A stretch of 64,000 nucleotides of DNA from Plantago elongata. Taxonomy: Eukaryota; Streptophyta; Magnoliopsida; Lamiales; Plantaginaceae. The notes under the pieces are model-generated. The model did not search any database. It was given only the letters and a program-made list of their open reading frames with translations, and was not told where the DNA came from. Shown here piece by piece: positions 47,126 through 58,660 of the stretch (the first letter of the stretch is position 1; each line of letters opens with the position of its first letter). The position numbers and the translations under genes were made by a program. Location of the stretch: the NCBI GenBank assembly GCA_036897095.1, contig JAYMSP010000082.1:1-64000 (forward strand), in the 5' to 3' direction.

Positions 47126-49197
47126 TCACTCATCCTCGGCAATAAAATTTGGCAGTTCTCCCTGGCACAAGTACTCATCGCAAAGCGATGCAGATCCCCA
47201 GCCTCTGCGCAGCCGCAGAATATCCTCCGTGAAAGTAGATCCAGAAGCACCGATAAATACGGTAGATAGAGCACAAATAGTCTTATCCAGCATTGCTTCC
47301 ACCTTCAAAGGAATTGACATCTTAGCATAAGCCATTACATACACCAACTATGGAATTAAACAAACCAGGTTATAGCCCAAAAAATCCTAATATTTGCTGG
47401 CTTTAATAAACATCATCGTAAAATATACAAGTTTCCCTTGTATATAAAAAGGGGAAACCATTACCTACGAGGCTAATGTGTGTGTGTTTATTGTTGTAAC
47501 AGGTTTCAGATGTCGTAGATAAACTACATCTACAAGGTCTGATGATACCTCTAGTGCACATACCCTCTAATACAAGATGTTATTCCTCAACCTTTGTAGA
47601 ACTAATAGTATTTTCCAACTGCGGGGCTGACTATTTGCTGCTCTTTTGGCCCCATTTTAACTTGTTCCACTGTTAACTAATATTGAAAAATGACAATAAA
47701 GGTCACACCCGTTAATGTAGAGATGGGAACTTGTACTACTACTTGAGAGATATTCGTGATGGTCATAAAGGAACTATTCTGTATGTGTGTAGCTATGTCA
47801 ATAGCACAATAATTCAAGAGAAACTAAAATAAAAACATAAGTTAATCAAACTGGCATGAAGGGGAAGTCAAAGTCAAGAGCTATAAACAAATTACGCCCG
47901 TTCCCTTGACTATTTTATTTGTATAAATAAAAGCAGAGTTCCATCAGAGAAAACAACATTCAGAAACCATATGAGCAATCAAAATTTACGAGGCATAAAC
48001 ATAGTTTACCTGAGAATCCCCCTCAAGTCCGTGTCTATATAACAAAGCATCCCATTTTTCCGCTGAATTACGACCTGGCCTCTGAACAAGCGGAACATTC
48101 TTCCCGTTCCAGGTAACAAGTGACTGCAATAGACCAGTTTCACTTTCTGCAGCATCAGTGGAAAGATATACCACAGGAGAATTGGCCTTTCCCACCAGTC
48201 GGCTGATGCACTCTGCAGCTTGAGGAACAGGGTAGAAGCAACTCGGTTGCTTTGCATTGCTGGTAATTATAACGAGCAAGTTATACTAAAAAATCATAGA
48301 AAATCATTCATACATAAGTAACAGGACCAGAAAAGGGCGAGACATACCAGAATTTCAAGAAACCATGGCGCCGAAAATGAAGAGCTACAAAGTCCTTGCC
48401 TAAGAATGTCTGAATAAAGCGTTGAGCAGTGAGCAAAATCAGGCGACTTGGCTCGATCAATGTCTTACACTGATGGCCAATGGGACCGCCCGGCTGCATC
48501 ACCCAATCTTTATCAACATCGGCAAAAAACACATCACCGATTGCAACAACATCATCATCCGAAGAGAACTTAGCCAAAACATCCTGTACAGTTCTTTGAC
48601 TTGGTTTTTTAACATCCTCCTTCCAAACAGCCTCAATCTTACTCAAGGAGAGCCCCAACCCCTTCAACTTCTTTACACGCTCATCATCCACAAAACACGG
48701 TTGTGGCAACGAGAAGTAACACATAAACTTATCAACATGCAAGTGGTTCTTCCGAATCTCCACAAACTCCTCAAATGACACCACAACTTTCCTCCCCACA
48801 CACTTGTTAATGTGCTCAAGATCTAACACGCGATGGAACTCATAATCAACCTTCGAGCTCGGAATCACCAAAATCCGATTAAGCAATGCTGCAAAGAACA
48901 TATGCTTCTCCAAACAAATCAAATGATTCGACATCTGCCCCGATACACAAATAGCAAACAAGTACTTGCCAGATCTCGGCTTCCATTCTATCGTCTTACG
49001 CTGAGACAACCTCTGATCCACCTTCCCACATGCATTCCAACCCGTAAAACTCCCATCGGTATAATTCTCATCCACACCAACAAAATTCCTCATCTCGTGA
49101 GTGGACAATAAAGCCCCCTGGATCCGTCTATTCATAGTAATCTGAGAAGAAACCCGAGATTTCAACTCTTCCAACACGGAAAGCGAATTCGCCTCAC

Positions 49198-49230
<33 letters not shown>

Positions 49231-49651
49231 TACTACCATTAACCAATGCAGTATAATTCCACATCTTAAAAAGCTCTAATTCCTGCTGTTTAAGTAAATA
49301 AAGCGCTTGCAGCTCAGACTCACGCATCCTACTCAAAGAAGGTGAATTGGTACCAATACCTCCCAGATCGGAAATACTAGGAATGTGAGTCTGAAACATT
49401 TCCTTCAAATCGGTGGTGAAAAACAGAATTAGGAGGAGAAGAGGAAGGATTACCCCAAAGAGGTACCTCTTGTTGAATCGAAATGATGAGGAAGATAACC
49501 GGTGCTTGAAACCCTCGGTATCGATTTGGAAAACGGAGCGGTGGCGGTGATTTGGGGATTTGACGTCGTCGTTTGAGTGGCGGGCATTTTGGGGAACTAG
49601 ATTCTCTCGGTCGTTGCTTTCCTCTTCGTCATCAGAGAAATCACGCTCCAT
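47126..49651 (-). CDS. O-fucosyltransferase-family type II membrane protein
   Basis: Exons (minus): 49651-48348, 48259-48010, 47302-47126, joined in phase: 576 aa. The start at 49651 (MERDFSDDEEES) is preferred over an ATG nine codons upstream. A cytosolic acidic N-terminus is followed by one transmembrane anchor (RYLFGVILPLLLLILFFTT, ~62-80) and a lumenal domain. Domain motifs: GKYLFAICVSGQMSNHLICL, FFAALLNRILVIPSS, GKDFVALHFRRHGFLKF, YLSTDAAESETGLLQSL, SAEKWDALLYRHGL and FIGASGSTFTEDILRLR, as in the plant O-fucosyltransferase (former DUF246) family. It probably sits in the Golgi. The acceptor is unknown, and activity has been shown for only a few members of the family. A poly-Ser run near 158-166 is encoded by a triplet microsatellite. 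Confidence 0.9.
49195..49237 (-). repeat. Coding trinucleotide microsatellite in the fucosyltransferase-like gene
   Basis: An (ACT)n/(ACC) run on the plus strand, read on the minus strand as AGT/GGT codons, giving a Ser-rich stretch with Gly-Gly. It lies in the stem between the membrane anchor and the catalytic domain, where length change should be tolerated. Confidence 0.85.
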
Positions 49652-51789
49652 AGCTGTTTGCAAATTGCAAAGTTGCAATACAGTGAGAGTGGTGCAGAAA
49701 GTAGCTGGAATTGAGGAGAAGTGAAATGGTAAATTGGGAGATTAAACAGCAATTGCCATAGCTAACAGTTGAAACTAATCGATCATCACGGGTTAAATTT
49801 CATCGTTGATCGGTTGGCTTGGCTTCATCAACAAATGTCGGTGATGGAAATTGACAGTCTACCGGTGGAAGTTGGGTTCGTTCATCATGATTTGATGTCT
49901 TATTATGCTTGGGTCAGTACACCACATGAGTGAAAGTTCCAGAATGTGTGATAAACAAGCATCCACTAGAACCTCCGTTAAACAATAATCTTCGGGTTTG
50001 GAAATTGTATTAGTTTAATGCGATACGTACCTATACAACTTATTAAGATTACTAAATATGATACACCGTGCTAAATGTAGTGTTTAAAATTTGATATTAA
50101 TCAAATTTATATCACATACGATCTTACATATATATGATTTTTAAGGGTGACTCGAACCTCCAACATATTGGTTGGAGTTGAAGCGTCATTACCAATTAAG
50201 CGTCTTACGAACTCACATATTATATATTCTATGAGATATTTGTGTCTTAAATGGGTAATGCAAAAATAATCTACACATTTGTACTGACAAGTTAATTTAG
50301 AAAGTAGCGAATTTTGACTATTAATACCATCACATAAGTGAAAGAGTCTCTTCAATTTATTTGTTGGATAAGTTGGTCTAACCAACTCAAAATGAGTAAT
50401 TTGTATGTAAAGTATACCTTTTATTATTTCTTATGTGTGAGGTGTCTCCATAATTTAGTAGTTTAAGGAGTTATGCGACATAGATATAATTACAAATATA
50501 TAATATTTTAAAAAGAACAACGGAATACATATGCTTAAGTACAAAAAAAATACAAAGGCATGAATGTCTCGAGTCTTATTAATTGATACAATACACATAA
50601 AAATAAAAATAAAAAGTTCAAAACTACCCAAAAGTCATTGCAATTATCTAAGCAGTTCTAATTTGGTTTATTTGCATGAACCCAATCAACAACTACAACA
50701 TTCACCTAGATTGATCCAATCATCCTGTTCTAAAGTGTATTAAATTCCTTTAGAAAAATATACTTTGGACCGCATTTGTAAAAATTCTGAAGGAGTGTTG
50801 TATATGGTGTGAGGTTGCGAGCGGAAAAAACTTAAATAGACATTCTAGCCGGTTGCTGAAAAATAGAGAATAAACTCTAAACAAAGTGCAATAGTAAAAC
50901 GACACTTTAACCAGTAAAATGACAATTTAACATGACAATTGAACACTCATTATATTACTGAAGGATGGAGAAAAGGTGTTACATAAATTATAAAAGTAAA
51001 ACGAAACTTTAACAAGTGCAATGACACTTTAACAGGATAATAAGAGACTTATTATATTTAAATATTTAAATATTATTTATTGAATATTTAATTTGTTAAT
51101 ATAATATTTATAGAACTATTAGCTATAAGCTAATTACTTTTGCATGTGTTAATCGAGCCAATAATCTGATGCTAGATAGAGTAATAATGACCATCGAATT
51201 TTTACAACATCGCACCATGGCTAATTAAGCTGTTTATAAGCTTTATCTTCAAGTGAGTTTGTTACATAAGTGTGTAGTACTTTATCCGGCCCCATTTACT
51301 TTTGTGGTTGAAAAATAAAGCATGGATTGATTTTTAAAAGGAAATGCTAATTTGTTCTTAATTTTTAAAGTTCTGAGTGGGATTATAGTAATGACATTGA
51401 GTTTATTTCTAAAGATATTTAACGTTAGGAATCAAGTTAGCCATTTACAAGTAAAAGAAATATAATAATTTATTTGTAACGTAATAAATGTCAGAATAGA
51501 AAATTATTTGATATTGAGGGAGTAGTTGACTACTTCATAAGGTAATTAAAAGGACGGATTTAAATAGATACCCTTTTAAAATTAACAATTTAAAAAATGA
51601 GAGTTGTATCATTTGTATTTATAATGAAAAAAAGTTATATATCGTCACACTAAATATACAATTTTAGGTGTGAAAACTGTTATTTACATTCTATGATACA
51701 CTATCTTTATTACATTTGAACTTTATGATACAACGTTTGCACTTTATAATAAAATGTTTTTTTAATAAGTCTTTATTTGAAACTTATAT
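49652..51789. other. Intergenic, mostly unrecognised
   Basis: The promoter side of the fucosyltransferase-like gene is at the left, with a SINE fragment at 50141-50216. Around 50895-51045 phrases such as AAACGACACTTTAACMAGTRAAATGACA occur several times as a diffuse repeat. No gene is supported. Confidence 0.5.
50141..50216 (-). mobile_element. tRNA-derived SINE fragment
   Basis: The minus strand reads GAGTTCGTAAGACGCTTAATTGGTAATGACGC, with A-box-like TTGGTAA, then CAACTCCAACCAATATGTTGG, then the B box GGAGGTTCGAGTCACCC. It shares the CTCCAACCAATA segment and box spacing with the DDM1-intron copy. It looks like the tRNA-related head of a SINE; the tail is not clear. Confidence 0.6.
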
Positions 51790-52494
51790 GGGACCTTCTA
51801 TTGTGAGTCATGGTGTTGCATTGACTAACGTTAGTCACTTATTTCAATTCATTGGATTAGAACTTCAACGGTTGAGATTAAATAATTTACTACCTTTTGC
51901 ATTAAGTGTTGTCTTTGAGTGTCGTTCGTGTCTCATGAGGTGTTAGCACTATGTGTTGCTCTAACCACCTATATTGATTAATATATTTAAAATGTATTTT
52001 TTCAAATATCACTAAAAAACATTCTTCATATATTCAATACCATAATTAATAAAATTAAAATCTTTAAAAAAATTAATAATTAAAATTAAATTAATATACT
52101 CTTCAATGTAGGAGATTAAACAAAAAATAAAAAAATAATAATAAAAATTAAAATTTTTAAAATAATTTGAGAATTTTAATTTAGGGTTCATGAGAATGTT
52201 GTCATCTTTCTTGTTAATTATCAATCTTAAATTTGAGTAATGTGAATATTTGTGACTAATTATAATTTTTAAGATTATAATTCTCTTGTAAATTATATAA
52301 TATGTGTTTATTTTTAAATTAACGAAAAAAATAAATTTAAATAACAAGTAGTGGTTGATGGCGATAAAAAACGATAATAGAATACGATATAGACCAATAA
52401 TTGAGTGTGATAGAGAGCAATTGACACGTGTTAGATGTGGATACATTGACTAACAATAGTTAGAGCGATATTTTGACTGACCGTTGAAAATCTG
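51790..52494. mobile_element. ~700-bp TIR element, copy 1 (diverged)
   Basis: It matches the reverse complement of 60565-61265 along nearly all its length. Shared blocks include AACTTCAACGGTTKAGATYAAATAATTT, the TGCAYTAAGTGTTG / GAGTGTCGYTCGTGTC segment, ATTCTTCATATATTCAAT and TTTAGGGTTCATG. Its ends (ACCTTCTATTGTGAGTCA... and ...TTTGACTGACCGTTGAAAATC) are eroded forms of the clearer inverted ends of copy 2. The 144-aa AT-rich ORF inside (52012-52446, minus) is not conserved as protein and is not called a gene. Confidence 0.65.
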
Positions 52495-52502
52495 AAAGCT
52501 TA

Positions 52503-52750
52503 GTGGCTGATTGGAATAGAATCGGAGTTGGATCCGTTTGAATGGATGAATAGTGATCAAATTGTAGTTGGATTGTTAAAATTAGTGTTTGGTATAAAAT
52601 TGTAATTGTATAGAATATTGTAGGTTTGTTATATAGGTTGTGTGAGAGAATAATGATTGGTGTAATTAAGATGTGATAGTTTGATTGGTTAATAATTAAT
52701 TTTTAAGTTTGTTGTAATGAAATGATTGAATATATTTATGAATTGTAGTA
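52503..52750. mobile_element. PIF/Harbinger-like MITE, copy d, inverted and eroded
   Basis: It starts GTGGCTGATTGGAATAGAAT, an eroded GGGGCTGATTGG end. It continues as the reverse complement of copies a and b: GGATTGTTAAAATTAGTGTTTGG, ATAAAATTGTAATTG, TTTGTTATATAGGTTGTG. Homology with copy b runs to about 52750. The far end is not defined. Confidence 0.6.
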
Positions 52751-53574
52751 TTAGGATAATTTATTTGATAATAAAGAATAGAGAATGAGGCTAGTGAAAA
52801 GTTAGATAATAGTAGGAAAATTTTAATTACTCCAATTTAAATTTAACTTCAAACACAAAACTAACAAAAGTTAGGTATTAGTAAGGACATTTGGGCCTTG
52901 CACTGGATCAACTCCAGTTACGCAATTCATGTTTTACGTAATCGGTCTTCATGTCAGTCCATTTGCTTAAATCCCAACACTAACGCCCAACAACAAGATT
53001 ATTCTCTTTTTCTCTTTTCTCTTTTAGTTGAAACAAGATTACTTATGCAGCATTATTTTCAAAATTTAAAATGATGTTTCCAAATTTTGTTATCACACCA
53101 TTTTTCAACATATACATTTTCAAATCACTTCTTAATTTATCTTTACAATCTAATATATTATTAAAAAAATAATTTTAATTTAGTTCAACTAAACTAACAT
53201 TAAAGGATAACACCGTCCTATCCTATCACCTACTATGACTAAAATTGCGTCACTTACCAAGACTCGTCAAGTACCGTTAATATCTTTCGCACAAAATAAA
53301 GATTTTTTCCTCCTTTTCAATTTGCCTGGTAACCAAAATAAAGTAAAAGATATTTGCTACTTATTTCATGTAGTATCTTGTGAAGAAGTGGACGTGTTAG
53401 CATATGGTTGGTTGTTAAATGATAAGAAACTATTGTCCACAATTGATCTCAATTCTCAACCCATACCCTATCATATATCTTGCCACAAACTCACATAATC
53501 ATCCTCATAATTTGCTATCTTTTTTCACAGGCTATCTGTAAACCATTGTTGTATTGTGAACACAAGAACTTACA

Positions 53575-53949
53575 ATGGCAACCACAGTAGCTGGAGTTAG
53601 CCTCACAACCCCAAAGATATTTGCCAGGGCATCTGAACCCACAAAAGCAATCAAGTTCTCGGTGCTCAACAACCCATGGAACAGGTTCAAGAACGGCAGG
53701 ATAAGCCTCCAAACTGTCTACGCAACGCCAGAAAATCTCACTGAGAAGGTGGAAGAGAGCATCAAAGCGGCACAGGAGAAGTGTGCCGAAGATCCCGTCG
53801 CCGGCGAGTGCGTGGCAGCTTGGGACGAGGTAGAGGAGCTCAGTGCGGCCAGGAGCCACGCTAAGGACAAGGCAAAGGTGACCGACGCCTTGGAGGAATA
53901 CTGCAAGGACAATCCCGAGACCGATGAGTGCCGTACTTATGATAATTAA
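53575..53949 (+). CDS. CP12: CP12, redox switch protein of the Calvin cycle
   Basis: Intronless, 124 aa. CP12 is an intrinsically disordered chloroplast protein that bridges GAPDH and phosphoribulokinase into an inactive complex in the dark, when its Cys pairs are oxidised. The N-terminal ~48 residues form a transit peptide rich in Ser/Thr/Arg. The mature part starts near ATPENLTEKVEESI. The N-terminal pair is Cys70/Cys79 (CAEDPVAGEC), the core motif is AWDEVEELSAA (82-92), and the C-terminal pair is Cys110/Cys119 (CKDNPETDEC) with the YDN tail that inserts into GAPDH. All key residues are present. An I-box-like GATAAG lies about 150 bp upstream (53421). Its neighbours (endopeptidase, bZIP, CKI1-like) match Arabidopsis CP12 contexts. 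Confidence 0.97.
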   Translation: MATTVAGVSLTTPKIFARASEPTKAIKFSVLNNPWNRFKNGRISLQTVYATPENLTEKVEESIKAAQEKCAEDPVAGECVAAWDEVEELSAARSHAKDKAKVTDALEEYCKDNPETDECRTYDN

Positions 53950-55533
53950 TAGCCTGATGAATTTGTTGTTTATGTATGATGCATGATGGTGAACGGATTT
54001 TTATGCATGCTGGTCATGGTTTAATTATGTATTGTATTGTTGCTACGGTTTAGATATACTGTATACCCAATCTTGGTTATCAATGTTCATACTATTTTGT
54101 TTATGGGATAAGATGGTTTTCCCATGAAAATTGCTGCAAGGTGTAAGATAGACTCATAGCAGGGGGAAACAAAGAGAAACAGGGAGCCAAATTAAACCAA
54201 AGTGTTGAACTATTGCTTACCAGATCTCCTCGGTTCAACTTTCTAGGTAAGTAGAGTACTAGTATTATGTTATTATGTTTCTGATTATTCTACAATACAT
54301 GGGGATGGATTGATAGTATATCTTAGAAGGTAGTCCAATGCTTTGCTGCTGCTTCTACTTGTGCTTATTAGTTTGTGAACATTCCCTTAATAGTTTAAGC
54401 TTCTTGTGATCAACAAAAGCTCCATAACCAGCAGAAAATCCATCCAAAAGTAGCTCAAGATAACATCTATAGCTTCCCCAACTAGTCCTGGGTATACAAC
54501 TATATATTCTCCTAGAGCTTACAATAAGGGCAGGGAATAGGAAGTACCCATCTGCTAGAGATGACCAGGGAATATATTCCACTTTACTAGACAAAGGCCT
54601 AGGATTGTTTAGGTTTACAATATCTCTAGGCAATGACAGTGACAGGGGATGTCGACAATGGATGAACTGATCATCCGAATGGATAGGGGGAGAGAGGGAG
54701 GCAGAGATGAAGAGGTTGGGAGTAAGGCTCTGTTATATGTCTGAACATAACTGATCTAAACTTGATTGTAATATAAAAACAACTAGTCGGAATTGAAATA
54801 AATGAGTTTTCAGATTGCGAGTACAAAGCCCAACTCAAATCAAGCACAATACAAGAGACAATGGGGATGAAACAATTCCGAGGTGCAGAAGGGTGAAAAT
54901 CACAACTCACAATGGACTAAGAAGTCAGAGCAAATCTTCATGCTATAAGAGCATATCCTCTGCTCTTGAGATAGCATGAACTGTGCTCCATATATTCAGG
55001 GCATTGTGAAATGTACAGGTTCTCCATCATGGGCAGACCATGTACAAAAGCAAGCGGAAGAAATGTATACTGGACACCACAGGAGAGCATACATTCCAGT
55101 TTTATATCGGGACAACTTGGTACTTACTGAACCAGGGTAAGATGAACACAAACGAACTAGACAGTGTTCATAAAGAAATCTTCCCTGCATCTGACAGCAT
55201 AAACCAGTATATACATATCAAAGTAAATACCAACAATTAGTTGAAACATACAAAGAAAACATATTTATATAACCAAAAGTAACCCAATCATTAACCACAA
55301 AGATGTCTACAAAGCAAGCGTTCAACACTTGTTCAGAACCCATTTATGACAAAAGCAATCATAAGTCACAACCAATGTAGCTTCAACTTGATAAGAAGCT
55401 CCATATAAATAGTGCAAAACACTACCAAGTAATCTGACAGATACAAACTCATGCTAGTAACCAAAGGAAAACAGACAAACTAATATCACAACTAGGACTG
55501 CAAGAAGCAGATGGCAAAGAGTCTTTGCACCAC
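53950..55533. other. Intergenic between convergent CP12 and bZIP genes
   Basis: It should hold the CP12 3' UTR at the left and the bZIP 3' UTR at the right. Short minus-strand ORFs (54355-54633, 54671-54910) have no recognised family. Nothing else is seen. Confidence 0.5.
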
Positions 55534-55953
55534 TCAATACTGGAACATATCAGCATTGGCAGGGATGGGCTGAACTGCACAAGGCAGCTGCCACGGCTCC
55601 ATAAGAGAGTCAGGAATGTCTGGAATATCAAGCGCCATACCACTCACCTCAGATGCAATGTTAAGGAAAGAATTGAGTGATCTGAGGCGGTCAGTAAGTT
55701 CTCCAAGCTGCGCTCTCAGCACATTGTTATCAGAGGCAAAGTTCACATACATCTGGCTGGCATCATCAATCATAAGCCTCAGCTTCTTGTTCTCCTCCTT
55801 CATCTGGCTCTCCTGGTCAATCAGTTCGTCCAGGTGCTGCTGCTTCCTCATTCTGGACCGGCGTGCAGATTCACGGTTCGACAACTTTCTCTTCTTCTTC
55901 CTCTCATCATTGTCAGAACCCGGGCTAATTGGTTGTTGAGATTTTGAAGACAT
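55534..55953 (-). CDS. Group S1 bZIP transcription factor (bZIP53/bZIP44-like)
   Basis: Intronless, 139 aa, the usual size for group S1 bZIPs. The basic region spans ~17-40 with the invariant NRESARRSR (Asn26, Arg34), followed by the leucine zipper from Leu44 ([20 protein letters not shown]...), unusually long as in this group. The C-terminus is short and acidic ([15 protein letters not shown], then NADMFQY). S1 factors heterodimerise with group C bZIPs, bind ACGT elements, and control amino-acid and sugar metabolism under low energy and in seed maturation. The leader carries the conserved sucrose-control uORF (56099-56176), so translation should fall when sucrose is high. The gene next to CP12 in Arabidopsis (At3g62420, from memory) is bZIP53, which supports that orthology. 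Confidence 0.95.
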   Translation of the reverse strand: MSSKSQQPISPGSDNDERKKKRKLSNRESARRSRMRKQQHLDELIDQESQMKEENKKLRLMIDDASQMYVNFASDNNVLRAQLGELTDRLRSLNSFLNIASEVSGMALDIPDIPDSLMEPWQLPCAVQPIPANADMFQY

Positions 55954-56098
55954 TTTAGAGAAAACAAATCAAAAATTGATTCTTTTGGGAGCTGAAATTA
56001 AGAATCCTAAAAGTTTGGTTGGTAAATTGACTGAATCGGGTTCAATTTACCAAAAAAGCTAAAGATGAATTAGGGTTTCAGATAATTAAAGGGCTGAT

Positions 56099-56176
56099 TC
56101 ATGAAAACACATAAAACCAATAGAGAAACACAACCGAAAAGGAGTGCAAAATTCTAATACGGCGCATGAAGATCAT
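56099..56176 (-). CDS. Sucrose-control upstream ORF (SC-uORF) of the bZIP gene
   Basis: A 25-codon ORF, 145 bases upstream of the bZIP start codon. It begins ATGATCTTCATGCGC and encodes MIFMRRIRI and then LHSFSVVFLYWFYVFS before TGA. The last 15 residues (HSFSVVFLYWFYVFS) are the conserved peptide of the SC-uORF of plant S1 bZIP genes (bZIP1, 2, 11, 44, 53), which stalls ribosomes when sucrose is high. An in-frame TAA lies 8 codons before the first ATG, so the ATG at 56176 is the earliest start in this frame. A second in-frame ATG (codon 4) would also give the full conserved part. Confidence 0.93.
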   Translation of the reverse strand: MIFMRRIRILHSFSVVFLYWFYVFS

Positions 56177-57640
56177 AAGAAATTGTGGGTTAACAGGTAC
56201 ATATTACAAAGAAACCAATACACCAACAGTCGAACCGAAAAATCAAAACTTTTTCTTAAAAATGAGAGATTAGGTAAAACCAAGATCTGTTTGTAGCCGA
56301 ATTCAACAATCAATCTCTGCAAAACAAAATTGACAAACAGAGCAACATCCAATTACACAACCATCAAGAGAGCAAACAAAACAACACCAACATAAACAAA
56401 CTACCTAAAACAGAAACTAAAGCACAAAAAAAAAAAAGACATAAAAGAAAGAAAGCAAGAAAAACAGGAAAGCAATATGCAATAAGAGAAAGAAAAAGAA
56501 GAAAGGAAAGGGATAGGCGTACCTTACGGGTGGATTGAGAAATGAAGCGAAAGAAGGTTGTAAGTGATGAAAAGAGGGGTATTTATAGGAGGATTGAGGC
56601 GTGTAAAGTGAATTATTTTAATCAGTAATGACTTGTTTGGTTAGGTGCGTCATCATTACTTCCGATCGACGAATATCACCGGAATATTCCAAAATACAAA
56701 GTTAAGTTTTAATTTTCGGGCAAATCAAATTTCATCTTTATTAACTAAATTAATCTTAAACTTCAATATAAAATATTCTGTAAAATCATATAATTAATTT
56801 ATAATTACAGTTGTGAAACATGGTTAACTTAAAAGGCTAATGTATGAAAACTTTTTTATTACCCAGATCCTAAAATGTTGTAATAGTATTATTTTTCATA
56901 TATTAAACACGATGATATGGTGTCGTTGGAATTTTATAATTTATTTATTTTCCATTATAAGAAATTAATAATATTATATTCTCAAATATCATTTTAATTA
57001 ACTCTTAATTTGTAATCTTCAAAAAACAGTTAGAATTAAACTCCGCACATATAATATAGTTGGAATGAAATCCACATGCAATGCCATGCACTTTATATTG
57101 ATATTCTTTTACTTTTGTATTAAGAAAATTAAGTGACATACCTTATCTCGATTGGAGAAATTACGTAGTTATAAATATTTTTCTTAAATTAACTGAGCTT
57201 CCAGATCTTCTCATTTATAAGCGGCTTCAAAATAATAACACTATTGATTTATTTTGCAAGTAAATATTTTGTTATTTATGTTTTATGTCGTTTTGTTATA
57301 TATAATAGTTGTTGCTTCATATATAATCTACTTATAGACTTTCTAGTGATTAGGTTATGTACAAGCATTGATTGATTGAAGTTTCACCTTATTTTAATTA
57401 GTTATGTTTTGGTGTATAAAAGGGGAAGAGTTGCATAAATAAATTACTTAATGACAACTATTAAATATAAGGATGGCTCTTTAAAACAATTAATATAAGT
57501 TCATTTTAATAATTTTTAGTTTTAAATTCATTCTAACTAGGCAAAACTAACCCTCACTCCAATCTAACTAGTTGTGAACCTAAAAAATAAGCTCAACTGA
57601 ATTTGATAATCATTTTAAAATCCGGCTACAGTAATGGACT
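56177..57640. other. bZIP leader/promoter side and AT-rich intergenic DNA
   Basis: 56180-56530 is the rest of the bZIP leader and promoter, with A-rich tracts on the plus strand. 56650-57640 is AT-rich with no gene, RNA or complete transposon recognised. Confidence 0.5.
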
Positions 57641-58299
57641 TCAAATATGACGCTCAATTGAATTACATAACCAATTTGAAATTCGTATGCATTAAATCAA
57701 CTCCTGAAAGACTGAAACTACCTTGACTAGATCATGAAACTAATATACTAGTTTCATGGACACAAAAGCTAGTCTCAAATAACAAAATTTTGTTTTCATA
57801 TTCACAAAAACTGATTTCAGAATCACAAAAACTTAATTTCATGTCTACAAAAGCTAGTTTCAAAACCATTAAACTTAATTTCAAGTTCACTAAATTCGAA
57901 TTAAGCGACTATCGAGCCTCTCACAAATTCTAAAATCCTAGGGGAAAATGGTAAACCCAAAAATCCAATAAATTTGATTAGTCCTTCCGGGAGCGACGAT
58001 CTTAATCAGGGTTTAGGGTTTAGTATAAATAATATTAGTTTCAGGTCCATTCAAGTAGTTTCAAAAACTCAGAAGTTAGTTTCATGTTCATCAATTTTAG
58101 TATTATGTTCGATAAAGTTAGTTTCAAGAACCCATAGTTAGTTTCATATTCATTAATGTTAGTGCCAGCAACTAAAAGATGTTGGCTTCAGGTTCAATCA
58201 CATAACAAATGAGTAAGTATAGTAAAATGTAAGATTTTTCTAATCTGTAGGAAGTCTGGTTTGAACAAATAAAAAATTGATCAGAAACACTAAAGCCCC

Positions 58300-58660
58300 G
58301 TCAGTTGCTTTTATATAAATACCCAACTAAATAACACACTCTCACAAAACTCACATAACCAAACCATCTTTCCCTCTCTCTACAAAAGTTCTAGTGAGAG
58401 AAACATTCATCCCTCTCACCCTCCCTCCCTCTCTTTCTCATCAATCTCAATATGTTGCGCCGGAATCATGGTCGGAACCATCGCCGGTAACATGTCAACC
58501 GCCGTAAGTTATGGTGCTCCAACAGGGGGCAATCAAATCGTACCGGTCAATCTCTCTTTCTCACGCGCGGTTTCACCGGATTTCGTTGTATATATCATGT
58601 CGGATTATCACCGAATTTTCAGATCTAGTTGCTAAAAAGGTTCAAATCAACAAATCCATC
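58300..58660 (+). other. Promoter- and leader-like segment inside the nested-repeat element
   Basis: A TATA-like TATATAAATA (58312) is followed by a C/T-rich, A-free leader-like stretch (CCCTCTCACCCTCCCTCCCT), then ATGTTGCGCCGGAATC at 58452. That frame closes after 12 codons (58488). GC-rich sequence with CACGCGCG and ACCGG phrases follows, unlike the surrounding AT-rich arrays. It resembles a captured 5' gene end. No longer ORF or known protein follows, so it is not called a gene. Confidence 0.35.

Noticed and set aside
52012-52446. 144-aa minus-strand ORF
   Set aside because: It lies inside the 51790-52494 transposon, is extremely AT-rich (Ile/Phe/Tyr/Asn runs), and the frame is not kept in the sister copy at 60565-61265.
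54355-54910. Minus-strand ORFs of 92 and 79 aa between CP12 and the bZIP
   Set aside because: No family resemblance, no conserved motif, and no splice sites joining them into a longer product.
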